Part shown: positions 1-5,681 of the stretch, piece by piece
Numbering within the stretch: the stretch's first letter is position 1
Layout of the letters: each line of letters starts with the position of its first letter
Virus record (IMG/VR): IMGVR_UViG_3300034375_006353
Span: 1-26,605 of that record
DNA length: 26,605 nt
Reading direction: 5' to 3' (one strand)
DNA from: a virus
Notes under the pieces: model-generated
The model's database searches: none
What the model was told of the DNA's origin: nothing
Seen by the model: the letters and a program-made list of their open reading frames with translations, nothing else
Program-made: the position numbers and the translations under genes

Positions 1-169
1 CTTGGATAAACAGCTTATCAAAAGCTGTCTGGTCAACGACTCTAGCTCGCCTAAACACACCCCTAGAGTCTATATTCTCTAATTCAATTTTCTTTTTCTT
101 TCGATACTCTTCTGTTCCTGACTCTATCAGGACAGGGTATTCAGATATCGAAGAGGTCCGCTTCTTCAT
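1..169 (-). CDS. 5' end of an unidentified phage gene (runs off the window edge)
   Basis: An open frame begins with ATG at 169 and stays open for 56 codons to the left edge. Its first residues read MKKRTSSISEYPVLIESGTE, followed by a lysine run (YRKKKKIELEN) and an Arg-rich segment (GVFRRARVV). A strong Shine-Dalgarno sequence (GAGGAGG) lies about 8 bases upstream, inside the end of the primase-helicase gene, with which it overlaps by 29 bases. That overlap and RBS argue for translational coupling in one minus-strand early operon. I do not recognise the family. Downstream of a phage primase-helicase a replication gene such as a polymerase or nuclease would be usual, but nothing in these 56 residues shows it. 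Confidence 0.72.
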   Translation of the reverse strand, partial: MKKRTSSISEYPVLIESGTEEYRKKKKIELENIDSRGVFRRARVVDQTAFDKLFIQ

Positions 170-1901
170 TCTGGATTACCTCCTCTTCCCCAGTGTCGAA
201 AGAGCTAGTGATGCTACCGATCGACGCAGCAATTTCATCAACGCTGACTCCCTCGGAATACCTGCCGCAAGTTGGATCGTATCTCAGGTGAGCGGAGCCC
301 GTCTCTCCAAGCCACTTGAAACGAACCTTCCAAACGACAACAAAGGTATCTCCGTTCTCGTCTCTCGATACAGTCACACCAAAGTCTGCCTTCGCAAACC
401 ACGCAGCAGATCCAGAGATGTCCATGCCTCCGGGGGTAGGCAACTTTCCGCCCTCCCCTCGATACATCTTCTGCGGGTGCGCCACGATCCAGATATGTAT
501 GTGATGTTTTTTAGCAAACGCATGAAGACGAGTGAGCATCGTATTGATAGCATCCGTCTCTAGAGCAACGTCAGTATAATTAAACGGATCAATCACCAAC
601 CCGTTTACTCCCTCGTTCTCGACAAGTACAGCAGTCCTTTGAAGAATCGACTCGATCGTGTGAGAAGAGGAGGGATCAAGAAAGAAGAAGTGTCGATCGA
701 GCCAAGATGCCGAGTCTTCAAGATCTTCTTCACTCATCACCTTCCCTTCGAAGAGAGGCTTACCCGCATACTTCTCGATCAGTTTCCCTGCATGTATTTC
801 GATAGGGTTCTCTGCTGAAAAGATTGCGAACTTCCAATCCTCTTTCATTGCAAGACTCACCATTGCAAAGTCTATAAACTCAGACTTGCCAGAGCCCGGA
901 ACACCAGTAACTACCGACACCTGATCGGAGCAGATAGTCATGAGTCTATCAATCGAAGGTATACCAATCTTCGCACCACCCTTGAATCCACCAATGCGTA
1001 TGTCGCTAATCGTAGTGGCTACTGAACTGGCTCGAACGATGCCCTCGTAAAGAATGTTCTCGACTTCTTGGAAGGCGTTCTTGATCCCAACCTCGCCATG
1101 AGTTGCCAAGCACTCGTTGGCATCCTTGACCCCATACTTAGACCAGTCTATTACGCCGACTCTCCTGCGCCCAAGAAAATCCAATAGCCTTCCCTGAAAC
1201 TCTCTGCCCTTTTCGTCTGCATCAACAGCGACAACTACATCAATCTTGTTGTTCTGAACAGCATCGACCACAGGCTTCAGGAAAGCAGGGACATCACTAG
1301 CCTTGCCGATGTTCGCCCCCGACGGAACCGAAAACGCCTCGTAGCCACACGATCGAAGCGCAAGAGCGTCGAACTCTCCCTCTGTCAAAACAACCATGTC
1401 ACCAAAAGCAATGTTCGGAAACAAGCTACGGCACACTCCCGTCTGGGTGTAAGCCTTGTTCTCGACAGCTCTCCACTTGATTGCTCCATCAGCGTAAGAG
1501 AATCCAATCGAACTGTCCTTCCCTCCAAGAGATGTGTAATAGACATCATCAGATAAAAGAATCGAACCCTTGATTTCGTCAGAAATCTTTTCAGGATTGA
1601 TAGATCTTGAGGAGAGAATCTTGTCAAAATCTTTTAGACTGTCCTCATCACTGGCCCTCGTGAACGAAGGTGCTGTCCGGATAATCCTCTCAGGTTGATT
1701 CTGACTCATACTCACTTGCCCCTTCTCCTCACAGTTATGGCAGTACCAGACTGCGGCTGTGTCTTCGAATGTGACACGAAGACATTTTTTATTTCTGTTT
1801 GATCCAGATCTTTCAGACGAACACTCGGGACATACAAAACTTTTAGTTCCAATATCTTGCGCCCCTAGTTGCGACTCTACAAAACTTTTAATCGAATACA
1901 T
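141..1901 (-). CDS. Bifunctional DNA primase-helicase (T7 gp4 / Twinkle-like)
   Basis: A replicative protein that should lay RNA primers and unwind the fork. Counting from the longest start, an N-terminal zinc finger has two CxxC pairs near residues 28-31 and 58-61 (CPEC, CHNC). A Toprim domain follows with the Glu motif TEGEFDAL near 177-184 and the acidic DADEKG near 231-236. The C-terminal half is a RecA/DnaB-type helicase with Walker A GVPGSGKS near 337-344, Walker B GLVIDPF near 438-444 and a switch histidine in WIVAHPQK near 475-482. About 590 residues is normal for gp4/Twinkle proteins. The longest frame starts with GTG at 1913, where an AGAGGG lies too close to be used. ATG at 1901 has GGTGG/GGA at a usual spacing and is preferred. 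It is followed by the coupled gene at 169. Confidence 0.95.
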   Translation of the reverse strand: MYSIKSFVESQLGAQDIGTKSFVCPECSSERSGSNRNKKCLRVTFEDTAAVWYCHNCEEKGQVSMSQNQPERIIRTAPSFTRASDEDSLKDFDKILSSRSINPEKISDEIKGSILLSDDVYYTSLGGKDSSIGFSYADGAIKWRAVENKAYTQTGVCRSLFPNIAFGDMVVLTEGEFDALALRSCGYEAFSVPSGANIGKASDVPAFLKPVVDAVQNNKIDVVVAVDADEKGREFQGRLLDFLGRRRVGVIDWSKYGVKDANECLATHGEVGIKNAFQEVENILYEGIVRASSVATTISDIRIGGFKGGAKIGIPSIDRLMTICSDQVSVVTGVPGSGKSEFIDFAMVSLAMKEDWKFAIFSAENPIEIHAGKLIEKYAGKPLFEGKVMSEEDLEDSASWLDRHFFFLDPSSSHTIESILQRTAVLVENEGVNGLVIDPFNYTDVALETDAINTMLTRLHAFAKKHHIHIWIVAHPQKMYRGEGGKLPTPGGMDISGSAAWFAKADFGVTVSRDENGDTFVVVWKVRFKWLGETGSAHLRYDPTCGRYSEGVSVDEIAASIGSITSSFDTGEEEVIQNEEADLFDI

Positions 1902-1918
1902 TAGTCCATCCACCCCTC

Positions 1919-1948
1919 TTGACAGACACGCTTTCTACAGGCTATAGA
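1919..1948 (+). promoter_or_regulatory. Sigma70-like promoter, plus strand
   Basis: A perfect TTGACA (-35) at 1919-1924 is followed after 18 bases by TATAGA (-10) at 1943-1948. It points right, away from the primase-helicase gene and into a gap that has no plus-strand gene. A start near 1954 would give a short RNA ending at the terminator at 2059-2105. The -35 match is exact, the -10 is 4 of 6, and the spacing is one base above optimum. Confidence 0.5.
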
Positions 1949-2000
1949 ATCCTATAAGCCTATATGATTCTCCTCTGAGAGAATCTAGTTCTTATAGGAT
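1939..2000. repeat. Overlapping, mutually exclusive inverted repeats
   Basis: ATCCTATAAG (1949-1958) has a perfect reverse complement at 1991-2000, enclosing GATTCTC/GAGAATC (1966-1972 and 1979-1985). The left arm also pairs backwards, AGGCTATAG (1939-1947) with CTATAAGCCT (1952-1961), with one bulge. The two pairings share bases and cannot form together. They overlap the -10 region of the plus-strand promoter, so they could be an operator, a replication-origin element or an RNA switch. Confidence 0.6.
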
Positions 2001-2106
2001 CTAAGCGATCCGCACAAGACGTAGAAAATTTAATGGCCTGCTTGCAATGAGCAGGTCAGGGGGAGGAGAGAGTTAAACCCCTTTCGATCTCCTCCCCCAT
2101 TTTATT
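1955..2106 (+). ncRNA. Candidate small structured RNA, about 150 nt
   Basis: This is the only gap of about 200 bases without a gene in the window. On the plus strand it has, in order, a consensus-like promoter, a 5' stem (TATAAG at 1953-1958 with CTTATA at 1991-1996) enclosing a 7-bp hairpin (1966-1972 with 1979-1985), an AT-rich stretch near 2021-2034, a 6-bp hairpin (2037-2042 with 2050-2055) and an intrinsic terminator. Only trivial reading frames (5 and 9 codons) occur on this strand. It could be a phage regulatory RNA, an origin-priming transcript beside the primase gene, or merely a structured intergenic spacer. I recognise no known RNA family. Confidence 0.4.
2059..2105 (+). terminator. 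Strong intrinsic terminator, plus strand
   Basis: A perfect 11-bp GC-rich stem, GGGGGAGGAGA at 2059-2069 with TCTCCTCCCCC at 2088-2098, has an 18-base loop and is followed by ATTTTATTTTT. The T-rich tail is on the plus strand. Read on the minus strand the hairpin is followed by TGACCTGC, so it is poor as a terminator for the minus-strand genes either side. Confidence 0.68.
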
Positions 2107-2114
2107 TTTACTCT

Positions 2115-2507
2115 TTATCTTTTATTCTTCAGTCTGTTCAACAAGATATCTCTGCGTATTCTTTTGGGGATATCGCATAGTTCTTGTATCAGGTCTCTTA
2201 CTAATTCATAATCCATAGATGCTGATTTGCACACATCTACAAATGAATCAGAAGACGCCCACTCTTTGATCTCTGCTTCCTCTTTGGGATTGCCAGCGCA
2301 AAGATCTTTAAGAGACTGAAGAATTATTGCAGACGCTAGTCTTGATTTAGACTTGAGATTGTAATCTTCGCTCTCGGATTCTCTTTGTCGAGATGATGAA
2401 ATGCGTGTATCTCTTTGATCTGCCGGTCGTTCTCGATCACCTGAGTCTTTTGAAGCAAGTCCATTATCAAACTCGGGTCCAAGTCTGGCCTTCTTGTCTT
2501 GTACCAT
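2115..2507 (-). CDS. Small conserved-looking phage protein, start uncertain
   Basis: The last 75 or so residues look like a real folded domain: ASAIILQSLKDLCAG, an acidic stretch, then WASSDSFVDVCKSASMDYE and VRDLIQEL. Small phage proteins with a similar 'W-x-x-S-x-x-F-x-x-[VL]-C' pattern are common near recombination genes (from memory), and their function is unknown. The first 55 residues are charged and low in complexity. They lie entirely over the catalytic part of the RusA gene in another frame. No ATG, GTG or TTG lies near the RusA stop, so the choices are ATG at 2507 (172-base overlap with RusA), a -1 frameshift from RusA, or a non-standard start. The stop at 2115 is the last before the structured gap. 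Confidence 0.6.
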   Translation of the reverse strand: MVQDKKARLGPEFDNGLASKDSGDRERPADQRDTRISSSRQRESESEDYNLKSKSRLASAIILQSLKDLCAGNPKEEAEIKEWASSDSFVDVCKSASMDYELVRDLIQELCDIPKRIRRDILLNRLKNKR

Positions 2508-2716
2508 ATCTCTACGATCAACTTCACGTCGCCGGTTATAGGGCAGTCCGGAGGACGTACATAAGATTCGAACTGTTTGGAATATTTTAGCGCCTTTTCG
2601 GATTTAATCACACGGGGCTTACCCTTTATAGACACAAGCCTCCTGCTGTTCGACTTACTGGCTGGCTCGCCGGGAATAATTTGCTCCCAAAAAACCGTGT
2701 CTTTTCCTGTTGACAT
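2336..2716 (-). CDS. rusA-like: RusA-family Holliday junction resolvase
   Basis: This 126-residue protein should cut four-way DNA junctions formed during phage recombination and replication. The N terminus carries the family signature IIPGEPASKSNSRR (13-26). The acidic core RRPDLDPS (75-82) plus ENDRQI (95-100) supplies D78, D80 and D97, matching the three catalytic aspartates of E. coli RusA (D70, D72, D91). The usual D-x-D-N-x-x-K pattern is altered here: Asn is replaced by Pro and the Lys is absent, with two residues fewer before the last Asp. The frame is open up to 2836, but ATG at 2716 puts the IPGEP motif at its usual distance and leaves a 42-base divergent gap to the exonuclease gene. 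No strong RBS is visible (purine-rich GATAAGA only). Confidence 0.88.
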   Translation of the reverse strand: MSTGKDTVFWEQIIPGEPASKSNSRRLVSIKGKPRVIKSEKALKYSKQFESYVRPPDCPITGDVKLIVEIWYKTRRPDLDPSLIMDLLQKTQVIENDRQIKEIHAFHHLDKENPRAKITISSLNQD

Positions 2717-2737
2717 ATTCTTATCTTGCTTTATTCT
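2710..2737 (+). promoter_or_regulatory. Candidate promoter of the plus-strand recombination operon
   Basis: A perfect TTGACA at 2710-2715 and TATTCT (4 of 6) at 2732-2737 are 16 bases apart and point at the exonuclease gene. A start near 2744 would leave a leader of only about 15 bases. The -35 box overlaps the start codon of the divergent RusA gene (2714-2716), so the two operons would interfere directly. Confidence 0.5.
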
Positions 2738-2741
2738 TGAA

Positions 2742-2762
2742 TCATTGGAAGGGAACCAATGA
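2742..2762 (+). promoter_or_regulatory. Hairpin holding the RBS in its loop and the start codon in its stem
   Basis: TCATTGG (2742-2748) and CCAATGA (2756-2762) form a perfect 7-bp stem with the 7-base loop AAGGGAA. The Shine-Dalgarno sequence of the exonuclease gene spans the 5' stem end and loop, and its ATG (2759-2761) is paired in the 3' arm. It may act as an RNA hairpin that limits translation, or as a dyad operator for a DNA-binding protein such as the 59-residue protein at the end of the operon. Confidence 0.55.
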
Positions 2763-3649
2763 CCATTATTAATAACCACGATGCCCCTGCATCGTTCATA
2801 TCGTTTTGCGAAAACGATAGGTACACAAAGGGGCATTCAGACTACTCGGCTACACAGCTAATTGACGAGCCGCGCGTCGTGGAGTTTAACAGAAGGTATC
2901 CGGAGCTAGTGATAGACGACCCATACGAGAATCCGTGGAAGTTTATCTCGACGATATTCCACGCGCTTATGGAACAGCATTCACCAGAAGACGAGATCGC
3001 AGAGGAGCGTATGTTCGCGGAGATTGGAGGGGTGACTATCTCCGGCGCGATGGATGTTCAGGCTGGGCCAGACCATTCAGTTACCATCGGTGACTATAAG
3101 ATGACCACTGTCTATGGCATCAAGGACACTAAGAAGTTTGAACAGCAGTTAAACATTTACGCTTGGCTCATTGAGAGCCAGACAAGTAAAGTAGTTACTA
3201 GCTTGAAAGTGTATGCCTTCTTGAGAGACTGGAGAATATCTTCTTCGGAAACAGTAAGGGGCTACCCACCGACGCCGGGGATCACAATACAACTTCCACT
3301 CTGGGACTATGACGAGAGAGAAAGTTTCATCGCCGACAAGGTTTCTACCCTGCTTTCTTGCAAAGACCTACCGGATGACGACCTGCCTGAATGTACGCAT
3401 GAGGGGCGATGGCCTTCTGGTACATCGTATCGAGTAGTGGACATGAGGGATGATAGTTATGTTGAGTTTGATAGAAAGGGTGATGCTCAGAAGCATTGGG
3501 ATCAGCTTGATTCCGATTCTCAATTTAACTCTGCTCTCGGCAAGACGTTTAGTGAGTACCGTAGATGCAAGAGCTACTGTCCTTTCAATAAGATATGCAA
3601 CACTTATAAGGGGTTTCTAAATGAGCGCAGCAACAAAAGAAGCAGATGA
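2759..3649 (+). CDS. PD-(D/E)XK exonuclease, RecB/Cas4-like
   Basis: This is probably the 5'-3' exonuclease of the phage annealing system, making single-stranded DNA for the Rad52-like protein encoded next. The N-terminal motif SATQLIDEPRVVEF (30-43) is typical of phage nucleases of this superfamily. The active site is readable: H68, an acidic stretch at 78-88, SGAMD with D99, IGDYK with D112 and K114, then Q130-x3-Y134 in EQQLNIYAWL. The C terminus has RRCKSYCPFNKIC (C270, C274, C280), resembling the cysteine cluster that binds an iron-sulfur centre in Cas4 and AddB, with C17 a possible fourth ligand. The spacing is CX3CX5C rather than CX2CX5C. ATG 2759 follows GGAAGGGAACCA, a good RBS. The first 75 bases also hold nested inverted repeats. 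Confidence 0.88.
   Translation: MTIINNHDAPASFISFCENDRYTKGHSDYSATQLIDEPRVVEFNRRYPELVIDDPYENPWKFISTIFHALMEQHSPEDEIAEERMFAEIGGVTISGAMDVQAGPDHSVTIGDYKMTTVYGIKDTKKFEQQLNIYAWLIESQTSKVVTSLKVYAFLRDWRISSSETVRGYPPTPGITIQLPLWDYDERESFIADKVSTLLSCKDLPDDDLPECTHEGRWPSGTSYRVVDMRDDSYVEFDRKGDAQKHWDQLDSDSQFNSALGKTFSEYRRCKSYCPFNKICNTYKGFLNERSNKRSR
2781..2836. repeat. Nested inverted repeats at the start of the exonuclease gene
   Basis: An outer pair, ATGCCCCT (2781-2788) and AGGGGCAT (2829-2836), encloses a perfect 9-bp dyad TATCGTTTT-GCG-AAAACGATA (2799-2819). A third, CGATGC-CCCT-GCATCG (2779-2794), competes with the outer arm. All lie within codons 7-26 of the exonuclease gene and upstream of the divergent RusA gene. 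Their position between two divergent operons suggests an operator or an RNA structure. The 21-bp dyad has the size of a typical repressor site. Confidence 0.55.
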
Positions 3650-4307
3650 TTCTACCTTCGATGTAATCGAAAAGCAGTTGAAGGCACCCTTCTCTCCCAA
3701 TCAGATCAAGTGGAGAGCTTCTAATTTTAACGGGGACAAGTCCACTGCTCTCCTGTATCTCGATGCAAGAGACGTTATGGATAGACTTGATGATGTCTTT
3801 GGAATTGGCCGGTGGACTACTGACTACAAAGATTTAGACACGCGGTGCGTTTGCAAATTGTCTGTGTCTTTCGATGGATGGGGTTGGGTTCACAAGTCTG
3901 ACGTTGGAACTCAAAGCACTTTCGAGGGTGAGAAGGGGATGTATAGCGACGCTCTCAAGCGAGCCGCTGTTCAGTTTGGTATCGGAAGATATCTATACGA
4001 CGATGACATACTAGATAACAAAAGATTCAGCACTTCGAATAAGCGATTCACGAAAGAAGCAGACGATGAGATTTACATGCTTGTAGAATCTCATTACCGG
4101 ACCTACGCAAATTCAAAATCGAATTTGCTTTTAGCGTTGTTTCAGTCTGCGACTACATTGAAAGAACTCAAGAAGTATTACACAGACAACAAGGTTGTTG
4201 TTGAAGAGTTAAAGAGTGAAGACTCTGAAGCAGCACTCTACGTTTCTAAACTTTACAAGCGGCGTGGTGCCGCACTCAAGAGAATCGAGGAGATGATTCA
4301 TGGCTAA
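3621..4307 (+). CDS. Rad52/Sak-like single-strand annealing protein
   Basis: A 228-residue recombinase expected to coat the single strands left by the exonuclease and anneal them to complementary DNA. The family signature is in the N-terminal half: LLYLDARDVMDRLDDVFG (44-61), GRWTTDY (63-69) and above all the Rad52 helix SDALKRAAVQFGIGRYLY (109-126). Beyond residue 130 a lysine-rich, mostly helical tail is not conserved in an obvious way. The gene overlaps the exonuclease by 29 bases (RBS AAGGGG before ATG 3621) and the next gene by 8, so the three are translated as a set. Exonuclease plus annealase is the usual pairing, as in lambda Red. Confidence 0.9.
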   Translation: MSAATKEADDSTFDVIEKQLKAPFSPNQIKWRASNFNGDKSTALLYLDARDVMDRLDDVFGIGRWTTDYKDLDTRCVCKLSVSFDGWGWVHKSDVGTQSTFEGEKGMYSDALKRAAVQFGIGRYLYDDDILDNKRFSTSNKRFTKEADDEIYMLVESHYRTYANSKSNLLLALFQSATTLKELKKYYTDNKVVVEELKSEDSEAALYVSKLYKRRGAALKRIEEMIHG

Positions 4308-4686
4308 GGTTCACGGAAATATCAGGAAGAATGACAAGAAGAATGACAAGCAGCCTGACTTGCGTGGCTCTGTAAAGATTGGTGGATGGACCGGGCATCG
4401 AGCAGATGAGAAGAACAGGGATGCTGCTCAATGGCTTAAGAATTTAGCTTCTGAATTTAGCGAGAAGAAGGAAACGTATTTGAACGTCGCCATCTGGAAG
4501 AGGGTAGATGACGAGTCTGGTCAGGCTTATTTCTCTATGACCTTGGAGGATAACTCGTGGCGTACTTCCAGTGGTGGAGCAGGACGAGGCGCAACCACAT
4601 CTCAGCCTGCGAAGAAGCAGGAAGCTCCGAAGACAGAAGACACTTCACAGGCTGGATTCGACGGCTTCGAAGATATAGACTTCTAA
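4300..4686 (+). CDS. Single-stranded DNA-binding-like protein with acidic C-terminal tip
   Basis: A 128-residue protein with a lysine-rich N terminus (GNIRKNDKKNDKQPD), a central segment of likely beta strands (KIGGW, ETYLNVAIWKRV, AYFSMTLEDNSW), a flexible Gly/Ser/Gln region and the acidic end GFDGFEDIDF. Bacterial SSB (DFDDDIPF) and T7 gp2.5 also end in an acidic tip closed by Phe, which binds partner proteins. The tail, the position after the annealase and the size support an SSB-like role. I cannot prove an OB fold by eye. ATG 4300 has GGAG about 7-10 bases upstream and sits inside the end of the Rad52-like gene. Confidence 0.68.
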   Translation: MAKVHGNIRKNDKKNDKQPDLRGSVKIGGWTGHRADEKNRDAAQWLKNLASEFSEKKETYLNVAIWKRVDDESGQAYFSMTLEDNSWRTSSGGAGRGATTSQPAKKQEAPKTEDTSQAGFDGFEDIDF

Positions 4687-4694
4687 GTTTATTT

Positions 4695-4994
4695 ATGTGG
4701 AAGTCTGAGGAGTATCTGAGGTTTGTGAGAACTCATCCGTGCTTGGTGTGCGGTTCAGATAGAGTGGATGCACACCATCCTAGATACTCCGTGACGCTTG
4801 AGCTAAGCGGCATGGGCATGAAGCGGTGTGGAGATGACTTGGCTGTTCCGCTTTGCCGCACGGATCATACTCTCTGCCACACTCATGGCAGAGAGATAAC
4901 ATTCTGGATTGATGTAGGCATCGACCCTATTGAATGGTCTAAAGAGAAGTTTGAAGAATGGAAGACATCGCAATCAAATTCGAAGCCCAGTTAG
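4695..4994 (+). CDS. HNH-type zinc-binding nuclease-like protein (DUF968/Ref-like)
   Basis: A 99-residue protein with a treble-clef look: CLVCG (C16, C19), DAHHPR (H27, H28), GDDLAVPLCRTDH (C54, H58) and CHTHG. This Cys/His order with an AHH core matches small phage HNH proteins such as the DUF968 and P1 Ref-like groups, which nick or cut DNA during recombination. The end GIDPIEWSKEKFEEW is also typical of the group from memory. The frame is open from 4557, but ATG 4695 places MWKSEEYLRFVRTHPC just before the first Cys pair and lies 8 bases after the previous stop. No clear RBS is seen, so re-initiation after the SSB-like gene is likely. Confidence 0.82.
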   Translation: MWKSEEYLRFVRTHPCLVCGSDRVDAHHPRYSVTLELSGMGMKRCGDDLAVPLCRTDHTLCHTHGREITFWIDVGIDPIEWSKEKFEEWKTSQSNSKPS

Positions 4995-5458
4995 TCTCAG
5001 CAAGTATGACGGTTGCAGGTGGGCATAAGATAGTATTGAGGATAAACCCAGAAGATATTCTTGATAACCCTCACAACTCTTCAGAGAAAGACAGGGATGT
5101 TTCAAGGGTGAGATCTCTCATGCTTCAACAGCCCAACACTAGATTCGCCTGTGCTTTAGTTCAATTAGAGTCTGAGAGTGACCAGCCAGTTGAGCCTCAG
5201 GATATCAAGAGAGCTAAGAAAGTTAGCTCTGTCATCTCGATGCTTTGCAGAACAGATGCTAGAAATTTTTCTCGTTGGCTTATTGAGAATAAGTTCGGAG
5301 GAGAGAGATCATTTTTCGATCCAGATCTTCTTGACGAACAAGTCTGTCTTTACATTTTAAAAGACTTGGCAAAGTTTGAATCCCGTTCTGATTTAAAAAA
5401 GAATCCCAAGGCTGTAGCTAAGCTCGAAGAGATTTTGAATGAATACAGATTTGAGTAG
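4958..5458 (+). CDS. Uncharacterised conserved phage protein in the recombination operon
   Basis: 166 residues. The N terminus (IKFEAQLVSASMTVAGGHK, then IVLRINPEDI and TRFACALVQLE) and the end (SRSDLKKNPKAVAKLEEIL) resemble a family of small phage proteins found beside annealing proteins and resolvases. This is a memory-based resemblance and the function of that family is unknown to me. The N-terminal half looks like beta strands and the C-terminal half is helical, with NFSRWLIENKFGG in the middle. No catalytic motif, signal peptide or membrane segment is visible. It overlaps the HNH gene by 37 bases and the next gene by 20, so its expression is tied to the operon. Confidence 0.75.
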   Translation: MEDIAIKFEAQLVSASMTVAGGHKIVLRINPEDILDNPHNSSEKDRDVSRVRSLMLQQPNTRFACALVQLESESDQPVEPQDIKRAKKVSSVISMLCRTDARNFSRWLIENKFGGERSFFDPDLLDEQVCLYILKDLAKFESRSDLKKNPKAVAKLEEILNEYRFE

Positions 5459-5681
5459 GATATTCGATCCAGTTCAGAACCCTTCCCACTACACTGAGGG
5501 CAGGGTCTACGAACCTGTTAAAGTGATAGAAGATTGGGGCCTCGACTATCACCTTGGTACTGCCCTGAAATATATATCAAGAGCCGGTAGGAAAGGTTCC
5601 TTCGTCGAAGATATACAGAAAGCTATATTCTATTTGGAGAGAAGGCTCTCCATTGAAATGAAAAGGAACAGCAATGAATAA
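5439..5681 (+). CDS. DUF3310 protein (T7 gp1.7-like nucleotide kinase family)
   Basis: An 80-residue protein whose whole length is the DUF3310 domain: NPSHYTEGRVYEPVKVIEDW, then LDYHLGTALKYISRAGRKG and DIQKAIFYLERRL. This domain forms part of T7 gp1.7, reported to be a nucleotide kinase, and is common in phages of many kinds. A role in nucleotide supply for replication is therefore likely but not shown by catalytic residues I can point to. The ATG at 5439 lies inside the end of the previous gene, and the stop overlaps the next start by 8 bases. Confidence 0.9.
   Translation: MNTDLSRIFDPVQNPSHYTEGRVYEPVKVIEDWGLDYHLGTALKYISRAGRKGSFVEDIQKAIFYLERRLSIEMKRNSNE

Noticed and set aside
288-563. Plus-strand open frame of 91 codons inside the primase-helicase gene
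   Set aside because: It lies antisense to clear helicase motifs, has no RBS and its protein looks random.
2059-2098. Possible tRNA suggested by the GGGGGAG / CTCCCCC ends
   Set aside because: No T arm, D arm or anticodon arm can be drawn between them. It is a simple terminator hairpin.
2717-2836. Longer RusA start at ATG 2836
   Set aside because: The extra 40 residues lie over the divergent promoter and the start of the exonuclease gene and do not resemble RusA. ATG 2716 fits the family.
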